21,342 bases of DNA from an uncultured Lachnospiraceae bacterium (GCA_937877165.1 CALEFO010000032.1:1-21342); one strand, 5' to 3'; shown: positions 6,628 to 14,929, numbered from the stretch's first letter. Translations and numbers: made by a program. The notes: generated by a model not told the origin, from the letters alone.

Positions 6628-7875
6628 ATGGAGATAAATCTGACCGGACAGAAGCCAGAGCTTCTGTGTCCTGCCAAGGACCTGGAGGTTCTGAAGACGG
6701 CCGTGAATTTCGGCGCGGATGCGGTCTATATCGGGGGAGAGGCCTACGGCCTTCGGGCGAAGGCAAGAAACTTCTCCCCGGCGGAGATGGCAGAGGGAAT
6801 TGCATACGCCCATGCGCATGGAGCAAGGGTGCATGTGACGGCGAATATTCTGGCTCATAATGCGGATCTTGCGGGGGCTGCGGTATACTTCCGGGAACTG
6901 GAGGAGCTGCGGCCGGACGCGGTTCTGATCGCAGACCCAGGTATGTTCGATCTGGCAAGGGAGAACTGCCCGGACGTGGAGATTCACATTTCCACGCAAG
7001 CTAACAATACGAATACGGGGACCTTTCGCTTCTGGCACCGGATGGGGGCAAAGCGCGTCGTCTGCGCAAGGGAGCTCAGCCTTGCGGAAATCCGCCAGAT
7101 CCGGCAGGAGACGCCGGCGGATCTGGAAATTGAGGCATTTGTGCACGGAGCCATGTGTATTTCCTATTCCGGGCGCTGCCTTCTCTCCAACTATTTTACC
7201 GGAAGAGACGCAAACCACGGGGCCTGCACACACCCGTGCCGATGGAAGTATGCGGTGATGGAAGAATCCAGGCCCGGTGAATATCTGCCCATTGAGGAGA
7301 ACGAGCGGGGAACCTTTATTTTCAATTCCAGGGACCTGTGCATGATTGAGCACATTCCGGATCTTTGCCGCGCGGGAATCAGCTCCTTGAAGATCGAAGG
7401 ACGCATGAAGACGGCCCTGTATGTGGCGACGGTTGCAAGGACATACCGGCAGGCCATCGACGATTTCTATGAGAGCGAGGAGAAATATCTCTCGAGAATG
7501 GGCTGGTACCGGGACGAAATCCGGAAATGTACGTACCGACGGTTTACGACCGGTTTCTATTATGGGAGACCGGATGAAGATTCGATGGTGTATGATAGTA
7601 ACACATATGTGAGTGAGTCCATCTGGCTCGGAATCGTGGAGGATGTGAAGGACGGACGCGTCCGCTTTATGCAGCGCAACAAGTTCAGCGTCGGTGATTC
7701 CATCGAAATCATGAAACCGGACGGACGGGACATTCCTGCAACGGTGCTCGGCTTTATCACCGAAGCGGGAGAACGGGTCACAAGTGCGCCGCACCCGCAG
7801 CAGATTCTCTACGCGGAACTCTCCGCCCCGGCGGAAAGAGGAGATATCCTGCGGATGAACGGAACAAGGGAATAA
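6628..7875 (+). CDS. trhP: U32-peptidase-family tRNA hydroxylase TrhP
   Basis: Members of the U32 'peptidase' family called TrhP (YegQ in E. coli; YrrN and YrrO in B. subtilis) form 5-hydroxyuridine at tRNA position 34, using prephenate-dependent chemistry. The 415-residue protein opens with PELLCPAKDLEVLKTAVNFG and GADAVYIGG, typical of the family. Four cysteines likely to bind an iron-sulfur cluster are C177, C184, C200 and C204 in the CISYSGRC and ACTHPC segments. The HISTQANNTN and SLKIEGRMK motifs are also present. The C-terminal 80 residues form a beta-rich domain. SD GAAAGGA lies just upstream. Bacillus has two tandem copies; here there is a single gene closest in size to the longer YrrO. 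It lies directly after trmR, whose substrate it makes. Database names may still read 'collagenase' or 'U32 peptidase'. Confidence 0.87.
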   Translation: MEINLTGQKPELLCPAKDLEVLKTAVNFGADAVYIGGEAYGLRAKARNFSPAEMAEGIAYAHAHGARVHVTANILAHNADLAGAAVYFRELEELRPDAVLIADPGMFDLARENCPDVEIHISTQANNTNTGTFRFWHRMGAKRVVCARELSLAEIRQIRQETPADLEIEAFVHGAMCISYSGRCLLSNYFTGRDANHGACTHPCRWKYAVMEESRPGEYLPIEENERGTFIFNSRDLCMIEHIPDLCRAGISSLKIEGRMKTALYVATVARTYRQAIDDFYESEEKYLSRMGWYRDEIRKCTYRRFTTGFYYGRPDEDSMVYDSNTYVSESIWLGIVEDVKDGRVRFMQRNKFSVGDSIEIMKPDGRDIPATVLGFITEAGERVTSAPHPQQILYAELSAPAERGDILRMNGTRE

Positions 7876-7914
7876 ACAAGTTACCAGAATCGTCAGAAGA
7901 GGAGAGTATGTCGA

Positions 7915-10029
7915 ATGGAAGCAGAAAGAACCAGACTGGAGCAGCTGTACGGCAAGAATGTCTTCACCATCAGCAGGATGCGGGAATGCCTTCCCAAAAG
8001 CGTCTTTAAAAATGTGAAGAATGTCATCGACAACGGGGGAGAGCTCTCCCGCTCGGACGCGGATGTTGTGGCCAAGGCCATGAAGGACTGGGCCATGGAA
8101 AATGGCGCAACACACTATACGCATTGGTTCCAGCCGCTGACCGGCATCACGGCGGAGAAGCATGATTCCTTCATTTCAACGCCAGACGATGAGGGACGCA
8201 TGGTGACGGCGTTTTCCGGCAAGGACCTGATCAAGGGAGAGCCGGATGCTTCGTCCTTCCCCTCGGGAGGCCTTCGCTCGACCTTCGAGGCAAGAGGCTA
8301 TACCGCGTGGGACGTGACCAGCCCCGCCTTCCTGAAGGAATCCGGAACCGGCGTGACGCTCTGCATCCCGACGGTATTCTGCTCCTATACGGGAGAAGCG
8401 CTGGATAAAAAAACACCGCTTCTTCGCTCCATGGAAGCGATTAACCGGCAGGCGCTGCGGATTGTCAGGCTGTTCGGCGATACCACGGCGACAAAGGTGA
8501 CGGCCTCTACCGGAGCTGAGCAGGAATATTTTCTTGTGGACAAGAAGAAGTTCCTGCAGCGCCCGGACCTGATCTTCACAGGAAGAACCCTGTTCGGCGC
8601 ACCGGCTCCGAAGGGACAGGAGATGGAGGATCACTATTTCGGTGTTATCCGCGAGCGCGTCGGAGAATACATGAAGGATCTGAACGAAGAGCTGTGGAAG
8701 CTCGGCGTTCCTGCCAAGACCCAGCACAATGAGGTGGCTCCGGCGCAGCATGAGCTGGCACCGATTTATGAGACGGCAAATCTCGCGGCGGACCACAATC
8801 AGCTGATCATGGAGGCTATGAAGCGTGTGGCGGACCATCACGGACTTCGCTGCCTTCTGCACGAGAAGCCGTTTGACGGCGTCAATGGATCCGGCAAGCA
8901 TAATAACTGGTCTCTGACAACGGACACCGGTGTGAATCTGATTGATCCGGGCGATTCCCCGGAGCGCAATGTCCGTTTCCTTCTGGTGCTGTCCTGCATT
9001 CTGAAGGCGGTGGATACTCATGCGGACCTTTTGCGGCAGAGTGCGTCGGATGTCGGAAATGACCTGCGGCTGGGGGCCAATGAGGCACCGCCGGCCATCG
9101 TGTCGATTTTCCTCGGACAGCAGCTTGAGGATGTAGTCCGCCAGCTGGTAGAGACGGGAACCGCGGAGAATCACATCGAGGGTGGATATCTTCGCACCGG
9201 TGTTTCGACGCTGCCGGATATCGCAAAGGATGCGACAGACCGCAACCGCACGTCGCCGTTTGCCTTCACCGGCAACAAGTTTGAATTCCGCATGGTCGGT
9301 TCGGCGGATTCCATAGCGGGGTCCACCACCATTTTGAATGCGATTGTCGCGGAGGCGTTCTGTGAGGCAGCGGACCTTCTGGAGAAGGCGGACAACTTTG
9401 AACTGGCGGTTCATGATCTGATCAAGAAGAACCTGAGCGAGCATCAGAGAATTATTTTTGACGGAGACGGATATTCTCAGAGCTGGGTGGAGGAAGCGAA
9501 AAAGCGCGGCCTTCCGAATATCCCGAGCACGATCGAGGCGGCAGAGGTTCTGACCACCAGAAAATCCGTGGAGCTGTTCGAGAGGTTCCGGATTTTCACG
9601 CGGACAGAGCTGGAGTCCAGACAGGAGATCACCTACGAGACCTATGCCAAGACAATCAACATCGAGGCACTGACGATGATCGACATGGCATCGCGGCAAA
9701 TCATTCCCGCCTGCATGAAGTACGAGAGGGATCTCGCGGATACCATCATCGCCGTGCAGAAGGCGGGAGCCGTCTTCAACGCAGAGGCGGAGAAGCTTCA
9801 GACGATTGCGGATGAAATTGATCAGGCACAGCGGGCGCTGGATCATCTCCGCGAAGTGGAGGCCAGTGCCTCTGCGCTTCCGGACGGGAAGGAGCGGGCA
9901 TTCTTCTATAAGGATGAGGTGAAGCCCGCTATGGCGGCGCTGCGCATGCCCTGCGATCGCCTGGAGAGCATCGTCAATAAGGATGCATGGCCGTTCCCGA
10001 CCTATGAAGATCTGATGTTTGAAATTTAG
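7915..10029 (+). CDS. glnN: Type III glutamine synthetase
   Basis: Glutamine synthetase joins ammonia to glutamate with ATP in the cytoplasm. At 704 residues this is the long type III form (GSIII, about 700-730), not GlnA (about 450). The GSIII-specific N-terminal half (MRECLPKSVFKN at 22-33, FQPLTGITAEKHDSF at 72-86) leads into the catalytic core. The core has GAEQEYFLVD (200-209), HNEVAPAQHELAPIYE (271-286), EKPFDGVNGSGKHNNWSL (317-334, ATP/glutamate site) and NRTSPFAFTGNKFEFR (444-459). A helical, charged C-terminal region follows from about 560. SD GGAGAG lies 8 bases before the ATG; an ATG at 7908 is in another frame. It starts 39 bases after trhP with no visible terminator, so read-through from the operon is possible. 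A structured block follows the stop. Start and identity are firm. Confidence 0.96.
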   Translation: MEAERTRLEQLYGKNVFTISRMRECLPKSVFKNVKNVIDNGGELSRSDADVVAKAMKDWAMENGATHYTHWFQPLTGITAEKHDSFISTPDDEGRMVTAFSGKDLIKGEPDASSFPSGGLRSTFEARGYTAWDVTSPAFLKESGTGVTLCIPTVFCSYTGEALDKKTPLLRSMEAINRQALRIVRLFGDTTATKVTASTGAEQEYFLVDKKKFLQRPDLIFTGRTLFGAPAPKGQEMEDHYFGVIRERVGEYMKDLNEELWKLGVPAKTQHNEVAPAQHELAPIYETANLAADHNQLIMEAMKRVADHHGLRCLLHEKPFDGVNGSGKHNNWSLTTDTGVNLIDPGDSPERNVRFLLVLSCILKAVDTHADLLRQSASDVGNDLRLGANEAPPAIVSIFLGQQLEDVVRQLVETGTAENHIEGGYLRTGVSTLPDIAKDATDRNRTSPFAFTGNKFEFRMVGSADSIAGSTTILNAIVAEAFCEAADLLEKADNFELAVHDLIKKNLSEHQRIIFDGDGYSQSWVEEAKKRGLPNIPSTIEAAEVLTTRKSVELFERFRIFTRTELESRQEITYETYAKTINIEALTMIDMASRQIIPACMKYERDLADTIIAVQKAGAVFNAEAEKLQTIADEIDQAQRALDHLREVEASASALPDGKERAFFYKDEVKPAMAALRMPCDRLESIVNKDAWPFPTYEDLMFEI

Positions 10030-10155
10030 TACACTCGAAGATGTCTGATGACATCTTCTCCTGTCAGGAGCGAACACACTGCGTGTGTTTGCTCCCGCAT
10101 CGGAGAATTCGCCTTCGCGAAATTCTCCTCGTGTACACTCGAAAATGTCTGATGA
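10030..10155 (+). repeat. Three-hairpin block bounded by 22-base direct repeats
   Basis: The first repeat copy (10030-10051) begins one base after the glnN stop; the second is at 10134-10155, and they differ at one position (TACACTCGAAGATG versus TACACTCGAAAATG, both followed by TCTGATGA). Between and within them are three hairpins. H1 is a perfect 9-bp stem (10037-10045/10050-10058) with loop TGAT. H2 is a 13-bp stem with one G-U pair (10067-10079/10083-10095) and loop TGC. H3 is an 8-bp stem plus 3 bp with a single-A bulge (10102-10112/10117-10128). None is followed by a T run. It could be an intergenic repeat element, a processing site between glnN and trkA, or a structured RNA; I do not recognise the family. 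Confidence 0.75.
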
Positions 10156-10224
10156 TTTGCATTAACAATCGTCAGGTGATGAACAGTTATCTATGAAAAT
10201 ATAAGAGGAGTGGAACAGCAGACA

Positions 10225-11589
10225 ATGCGTATTATCGTGGTTGGATGCGGAAAAGTCGGAGAGACCATTGTCAAATGTCTCTCGAATGAATCACATGATA
10301 TTGCCGTCATTGATGTGGATCCCGGCGTTGTCGAGGACATGTCGGATCAGTTCGATGTGCTCGGAGTGGTTGGAAACGGAGCAAGCTACTCTGTTCTCCG
10401 TGAGGCCGGCGTGGAGGATGCGGATCTTCTGATTGCGGTCACGGATTCGGATGAGCAGAATCTTCTGTGCTGCCTGTTCGCCAAGAAGGTGGGTAACTGC
10501 AGCACGATCGCGCGCGTGCGCAATCCGGTGTACAGCGAGGAAATCGGCTACATTAAGGAAGAGCTGGGGCTGTCCATGACGGTAAACCCGGAATACGCGG
10601 CTGCGGAGGAAGTGGCACGCCTTTTGCGCTTTCCTTCTGCAATTAAAATCGAAACCTTTGCGGGCGGTCGGGCAGAGCTTCTGCAGTTTGTGATTCCCTC
10701 CGGTTCCATTCTGGACAATACAAGGTTAATGGACCTGCCGGAGAAACTGGAGGCTAAAATCCTCGTCGGCGCGGTGGAGCGAGGGGAGAATGCGATTATT
10801 CCGGACGGCTCCTTTGTGCTGAAGGCGGGCGATACCATCAGCCTGGTTTCGGCTCCGCGCGATGCCAAGAAATTCTTCTTAAAGCTCGGGGTAGACATTC
10901 ACCGGGTCAGCAACGCCATGATCGTCGGAGGAGGAAAAATTGCATTTTACCTGGCGAAAATGCTGCTTGGCTCCGGGATCCGCGTCAAAATCGTGGACAA
11001 TGACAAGCGGCGCTGTCAGGAGCTTTCGGATGCTCTTCCGGCGGCGCTCATTATTCACGGTGATGGATCGGATCAGGATGTTCTGCGGGAGGAGGGCATT
11101 GAAACCTGTGAATCCTTCGTATCTTTGACGGGAATTGATGAGCAGAATATTTTCATGTCCCTGTTTGCCAAGCAGGTGAATCCGAGGGCGAAGATTGTCA
11201 CAAAGACAAACCGCATCAACATGAACTACATTCTGGACAAGCTGGAGCTGGACAGTCAGATTCATCCGAAGGATATTACCTCGGAAACCATCGTCAGCTA
11301 TGTGCGTGCGATGCAGAACTCCATCGGCAGCAATGTCGAGACGATGTACAACGTCATTGAGGACAAGGTCGAGGCGCTGGAATTCGTCATTCGGGAGAAA
11401 TCTCCTGTGGTCGGCATTCCGCTTGCGAAACTGAAAACGAAGAAAAATGTGCTGGTAGCGAGTATCATACGCCGCGGAAGCATCATCATGCCGAACGGAA
11501 CCTCGACAATTGAGGTCGGGGACAGCGTGGTTATTTTCACGACGGCGAGAGGATTCGGAGACATTACGGATATCCTGGAGGAGAACTGA
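10225..11589 (+). CDS. trkA: Trk potassium uptake regulatory subunit TrkA
   Basis: TrkA is the peripheral cytoplasmic subunit that binds nucleotide and gates the TrkH potassium channel. The 454-residue protein has two tandem RCK units, each an NAD-binding Rossmann part followed by an RCK_C part. The first begins with MRIIVVGCGKVGE and has the acidic VIDVDP turn at 28-33. The second begins at AMIVGGGKIAFYLAK (231-245) with the VDNDK turn. DSDEQNLL and the parallel IDEQNIF segments mark the two core repeats. I prefer the ATG at 10225 to the in-frame GTG at 10210, because the AGGAG at 10206-10210 leaves no space for GTG, and the ATG start places the first glycine loop normally. It ends 4 bases before trkH, with the trkH SD inside its last codons. 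The upstream hairpin block may affect its expression. Confidence 0.94.
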   Translation: MRIIVVGCGKVGETIVKCLSNESHDIAVIDVDPGVVEDMSDQFDVLGVVGNGASYSVLREAGVEDADLLIAVTDSDEQNLLCCLFAKKVGNCSTIARVRNPVYSEEIGYIKEELGLSMTVNPEYAAAEEVARLLRFPSAIKIETFAGGRAELLQFVIPSGSILDNTRLMDLPEKLEAKILVGAVERGENAIIPDGSFVLKAGDTISLVSAPRDAKKFFLKLGVDIHRVSNAMIVGGGKIAFYLAKMLLGSGIRVKIVDNDKRRCQELSDALPAALIIHGDGSDQDVLREEGIETCESFVSLTGIDEQNIFMSLFAKQVNPRAKIVTKTNRINMNYILDKLELDSQIHPKDITSETIVSYVRAMQNSIGSNVETMYNVIEDKVEALEFVIREKSPVVGIPLAKLKTKKNVLVASIIRRGSIIMPNGTSTIEVGDSVVIFTTARGFGDITDILEEN

Positions 11590-11593
11590 ACCG

Positions 11594-13039
11594 ATGCATT
11601 ATTCGATTGTTCGTTATATTCAGGGACAGATTCTGAAAATCGAAGGTGCCCTGCTTCTCGTGCCGGCGCTGACGGGTGTTCTGTACCGGGAATGGGAGGC
11701 CTCCTCGTATTTCCTGGTTGCACTGATCTGCGAGGCAATCGGCATCCTGCTGGCGCTCCGGAAGCCTGCGAAGTTTGTACTATATGCGCGGGAAGGCATG
11801 GTCAGCGTGGCGCTGGCCTGGATTGTGATGTCACTGTTTGGGGCGCTTCCATTCGTTCTGTGCGGTGATATTCCGTCCTTTTCCAATGCCCTTTTTGAAA
11901 TTATTTCCGGATTTACAACGACGGGAGCGAGCATTCTGGAGAATGTCGAGGCACTCTCGCATGCGAGCCTGATGTGGCGCAGCTTCTCACATTGGGTCGG
12001 CGGAATGGGCGTGATCGTCTTCATGCTTGCGATTATTCCGATGGCGAGCGGCTACAACATGCAGCTGATGAAGGCGGAGAGCCCGGGACCTTCTGTCGGC
12101 AAGCTGGTACCACATGTCAAAGAGAGTGCGAAAATCCTGTATCTGATTTACATCAGCCTGACCGGAATTCAACTGGTACTGCTCCTTCTGACCGGAATGG
12201 CCGGGTTTGATGCACTGTGTATCACCTTCGGTACGGCGGGTACGGGCGGCTTTGGCGTGCTGAACAGCAGCTGCGGCGCGTATACCGGCCTGCAGCAGAA
12301 CATCATTACGATCTTCATGCTGGCCTTTGGCGTGAATTTCAATGCGTATTATTTTCTTCTCGGAAAGGATCGGAAGCAGATTCTGCGGATGGAGGAGGTG
12401 CGCTGGTATCTCATCATTGTTGCTGCGTCGATTCTGCTGATCTGCCTGAATGTGCGGGGAATGTTTCACTCCTGGCAGGAAGCCTTTCATCATTCGGCGT
12501 TTCAGGTTGCGTCGGTCATTACGACAACAGGCTACAGCACCGTGGATTTCGACCTGTGGCCGATGTTCAGCAAGATGATCCTGGTGGCGCTGATGTTCTG
12601 CGGGGCCTGCGCGGGCTCTACCGGCGGCGGCATCAAGGTTTCCCGCATTCTGATCCTGTTCAAGGCGGTAAGAGTGGAGATCCGGCACTACATGCATCCG
12701 CGGGCTGTGAACACAATGAAAATGGACGGCAAGGCAATCGACAAGTCAATTTTCCGTGGCGTTCTGGTCTATCTGGCAGCATACACGTTTGTCTTTGCGG
12801 CATCTGTGCTGATTTTGGCGCTGGATCCTGTTCAGAATTTCACAACGGACTTTACCGCGGTGGCGGCAACCTTCAACAACATCGGCCCGGGCCTCGATGC
12901 CGTGGGTCCAGCCATGAACTTCAATGGCCTCTCGCTTCTGTCTAAGTATGTTCTTATGTTCGACATGCTGGCGGGGCGGCTTGAGCTGTTCCCGATGCTG
13001 ATCTTCTTTCTTCCGTCGACCTGGAAGAAGAACATTTGA
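11594..13039 (+). CDS. trkH: Trk potassium uptake membrane subunit TrkH
   Basis: TrkH is the membrane pore of the Trk K+ uptake system, working with TrkA. The 481-residue protein is strongly hydrophobic, with about ten membrane segments. It has four pore-loop repeats resembling K+ channel selectivity filters: SGFTTTGAS, TAGTGGFG, ITTTGYSTVD and NNIGPGLDAVG. The SHWVGGMGVIVFMLAI stretch and the GSTGGGIKVSR segment are further family landmarks. A strong SD (GGAGGAG, 11577-11583) overlaps the end of trkA, and the ATG follows 4 bases after the trkA stop, so the two are surely co-transcribed and made in similar amounts. No clear terminator follows; about 155 bases separate it from the tRNA gene. 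Confidence 0.95.
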   Translation: MHYSIVRYIQGQILKIEGALLLVPALTGVLYREWEASSYFLVALICEAIGILLALRKPAKFVLYAREGMVSVALAWIVMSLFGALPFVLCGDIPSFSNALFEIISGFTTTGASILENVEALSHASLMWRSFSHWVGGMGVIVFMLAIIPMASGYNMQLMKAESPGPSVGKLVPHVKESAKILYLIYISLTGIQLVLLLLTGMAGFDALCITFGTAGTGGFGVLNSSCGAYTGLQQNIITIFMLAFGVNFNAYYFLLGKDRKQILRMEEVRWYLIIVAASILLICLNVRGMFHSWQEAFHHSAFQVASVITTTGYSTVDFDLWPMFSKMILVALMFCGACAGSTGGGIKVSRILILFKAVRVEIRHYMHPRAVNTMKMDGKAIDKSIFRGVLVYLAAYTFVFAASVLILALDPVQNFTTDFTAVAATFNNIGPGLDAVGPAMNFNGLSLLSKYVLMFDMLAGRLELFPMLIFFLPSTWKKNI

Positions 13040-13114
13040 GAATTGCAAAAGACGGTGTGACCGCAGAGCATGCAAACCCAGGAGCAAAAATATCCGGAAA
13101 TTATAAAAAAGTCC

Positions 13115-13143
13115 TTGCAATCATCCGTGTGATCTGGTAGGAT
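13115..13143 (+). promoter_or_regulatory. Promoter of tRNA-Gln
   Basis: TTGCAA (13115-13120) and TAGGAT (13138-13143) are spaced by 17 bases. The predicted start near 13150 leaves a 5' leader of about 45 bases, to be removed by RNase P at 13195. Nothing else is recognisable between the trkH stop and this site. Confidence 0.65.
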
Positions 13144-13194
13144 AACTACTCGTAGCGATCGGAAAGAAATCGAGAACGGATGGTTACAGGATAT

Positions 13195-13267
13195 TGGGCT
13201 ATAGCCAAGCGGTAAGGCAACGGACTCTGACTCCGTCATTTCGTTGGTTCGAATCCAACTAGCCCAG
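13195..13267 (+). tRNA. tRNA-Gln, anticodon CUG
   Basis: A 73-base cloverleaf: acceptor stem TGGGCTA (13195-13201) pairs fully with TAGCCCA (13260-13266), with discriminator G at 13267. The anticodon stem ACGGA/TCCGT holds the loop CTCTGAC with anticodon CTG at 13227-13229, which reads the Gln codon CAG. The T arm is GTTGG-TTCGAAT-CCAAC (13243-13259). CCA is not encoded (CTA follows), so it must be added by the CCA-adding enzyme. It stands alone, with its own promoter and terminator. Confidence 0.97.
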
Positions 13268-13278
13268 CTATATTTTAT

Positions 13279-13312
13279 CGGCTTTCACTGAGATTCAGTG
13301 AGAGCCGTTTTT
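13279..13312 (+). terminator. Intrinsic terminator of tRNA-Gln
   Basis: A 13-bp stem with one G-U pair (13279-13291 with 13295-13307) and a 3-base loop is followed by TTTTT (13308-13312). It begins 12 bases after the tRNA. Confidence 0.9.
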
Positions 13313-13479
13313 CATTGTATTTTCAACGTTTTCCGAACATTGATAGGTGTTATCACGGTTCATGGAAAACCACCCGAAACCACCGATAAACGAGACGGAT
13401 TGGGTCACAAAATGGGGTAGCTGCTTTGATAAATGTGGCGTTTTAGGCTGTCAAATATAGGGAGGAGATTGTTACAGCA

Positions 13480-14814
13480 ATGGAAAATGAAATTTTTGAG
13501 CGGATGCCGATTCCAAAGGCGTACTTTAAGATTGCACTGCCGGTTGTCATCGGCATGGTAGTCAGCCTGATTTACAATCTGGCTGATACATGGTTTATCG
13601 CAAGAACAGGGAATACTGCACTGGTGGCAGGAGTTTCTCTGTGCGCACCAATTTTTACCCTGATGGTTGCCTTCAGTGACATTTTCGGACTGGGAGGAAG
13701 CAATCTGATTTCCAGACTGTTGGGACAGGGAAGAAGAGAGGAGGTCTCTCATGTCAGCGCATTCAGTCTGTTTGGGGCGCTGGGCTTTGGAGCGGTGACG
13801 GCAGCGGTGATGCTTCTTTTTCGAGGACCGATCCTGAGCCTTCTGGGAGCCTCCGCAGAAACTCTGCCGTATGCTTCCTCCTATTATTTTTGGCTGGCAC
13901 TCGGGGCGCCGGCGATCATTCTGAATGTCGTTCCAGGGAATCTTCTGAGAACGGAGGGATTGTCGGAGACTGCTATGGTATGTACGGTGGCAGGAGCGGT
14001 ACTCAATATGGTGCTGGATCCGATCTTTATTTTCGGGCTTGGAATGGGAGCAGCAGGAGCGGCGCTGGCGACGGTGCTCAGCAATCTGATTTCGGATATT
14101 CTGTTTCTGGCGGTCATGAGACGAAAATCAAAGGTGCTTTCCATCCGGCTTCGGGATTGCAGAATCCCTGCCTCGATGCTGGGAAACATTCTGGCCATCG
14201 GGATACCTGCGTCTGTGACCAATCTGATGCAGTCCCTGGCAGTACTGCTTACTAATCGGTGTCTTGTTGACTATGGCACAGACAAGATTGCGGCTCTTGG
14301 AATTGCTATGAAGGTCAATATGGTTTGCATGCTGATTCTGGTTGGCTTTGCATTTGGAGCGCAACCGGCATTGGGCTACTGCTTTGGAGCAAGAAATGAG
14401 AAGAGACTTCGCGGCTTCCTGAAGTTTGATGTTCAGGTGCAGATGGTGCTGTCACTTGTATTTATCGGAATTGTATTTCTGTTTACCATGCCGATTCTCG
14501 AGATCTTTATGAAGGATCCGCAGGTTGTGGGATCGGGAGCTGTTATGCTCCGCTGCTTGACGATTTCTGCACCGGCGGTGGGGGTGATTTTAGTCATGAC
14601 GACATTGTTTCAGGCAGAAGGCAAGGCCCTTCCTGCGTTGATTCTGGCAATCAGCAGGCAGGGAGTGGTGCTCGTTCTGTGCCTGTTCGTCCTTCAAGCC
14701 GTACTGGGATATAAGGGGATTATTATTGCACAGCCGGCTGCGGATGTGATCACGCTGGGAATTGCAGGAATTCTTTTTTTCAATATGGATCCAGAGCCGT
14801 CGAAGCAGCAGTAG
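13480..14814 (+). CDS. MATE-family efflux transporter
   Basis: MATE transporters are inner-membrane proteins that export cationic drugs, dyes or metabolites in exchange for Na+ or H+. This 444-residue protein has about 12 membrane segments in two homologous halves and the family's usual size. The N-terminal PKAYFKIALPVVIGMVVSLI helix is followed by YNLADTWFIARTGNTALVAG, a hallmark of the NorM/DinF-type MATE family. A second hallmark is GLGGSNLISRLLGQGRREE. The equivalent IPASVTNLMQSLAVLLTN region begins the second half. The SD (GGAGGAG, 13461-13467) is 12 bases before the ATG. It stands apart from its neighbours: a tRNA terminator lies upstream, and the mannosidase has its own promoter. No clear promoter or terminator is seen for it. 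Substrate cannot be told from sequence. Confidence 0.9.
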   Translation: MENEIFERMPIPKAYFKIALPVVIGMVVSLIYNLADTWFIARTGNTALVAGVSLCAPIFTLMVAFSDIFGLGGSNLISRLLGQGRREEVSHVSAFSLFGALGFGAVTAAVMLLFRGPILSLLGASAETLPYASSYYFWLALGAPAIILNVVPGNLLRTEGLSETAMVCTVAGAVLNMVLDPIFIFGLGMGAAGAALATVLSNLISDILFLAVMRRKSKVLSIRLRDCRIPASMLGNILAIGIPASVTNLMQSLAVLLTNRCLVDYGTDKIAALGIAMKVNMVCMLILVGFAFGAQPALGYCFGARNEKRLRGFLKFDVQVQMVLSLVFIGIVFLFTMPILEIFMKDPQVVGSGAVMLRCLTISAPAVGVILVMTTLFQAEGKALPALILAISRQGVVLVLCLFVLQAVLGYKGIIIAQPAADVITLGIAGILFFNMDPEPSKQQ

Positions 14815-14876
14815 AGAGGGTGTCCGGCTCATTCAAATTAAGTTAATTAAATTGGAATATAAAAACATGCTAATTT

Positions 14877-14896
14877 TTGCAAAATAATTGCAAAAT
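14877..14896. repeat. Tandem TTGCAAAAT repeat upstream of the mannosidase promoter
   Basis: TTGCAAAAT occurs at 14877-14885 and again at 14888-14896, an 11-base period close to one DNA turn, so both copies face the same side of the helix. They end 4 bases before the -35 box. This suits an activator binding site or an A/T-rich UP element; the regulator is unknown. Confidence 0.4.
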
Positions 14897-14900
14897 CTGA

Positions 14901-14929
14901 TCGACAGACCCTTCCATTCGCGATAGGAT
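14901..14929 (+). promoter_or_regulatory. Promoter of the beta-mannosidase gene
   Basis: TCGACA (14901-14906, five of six consensus bases) and TAGGAT (14924-14929) are spaced by 17 bases. The predicted start near 14936 gives a leader of about 73 bases to the ATG at 15009. Confidence 0.55.

Noticed and set aside
5875..8163. 762-codon minus-strand frame opposite the YceG-like gene, trmR, trhP and glnN
   Set aside because: It spans four well-supported genes on the other strand, has a His/Arg/Cys-rich composition typical of antisense frames in GC-biased codon use, and shows no known domain.
8176..10077. 633-codon minus-strand frame opposite glnN
   Set aside because: It mirrors glnN codon structure, has antisense-type composition and begins in the hairpin block without a promoter or SD.
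10037..10128. Hairpins after glnN as a standard intrinsic terminator or a c-di-AMP riboswitch
   Set aside because: No T run follows any of the stems, and the arrangement of short independent hairpins does not resemble the ydaO c-di-AMP riboswitch that often precedes potassium transport genes.
10030..10155. CRISPR array
   Set aside because: Only two repeat copies are present, the spacing is not that of a repeat-spacer array, the intervening sequence is itself strongly structured, and there are no cas genes.
10156..10200. Promoter for trkA
   Set aside because: TTAACA at 10162-10167 is a fair -35 box, but nothing close to a -10 box occurs at the proper spacing, so I did not annotate one.
13362..13460. 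Small 32-residue frame with three cysteines upstream of the MATE gene
   Set aside because: It has no Shine-Dalgarno sequence, no recognisable family features and runs directly up to the MATE SD; the length is within chance. Kept only as part of a finding on the spacer.
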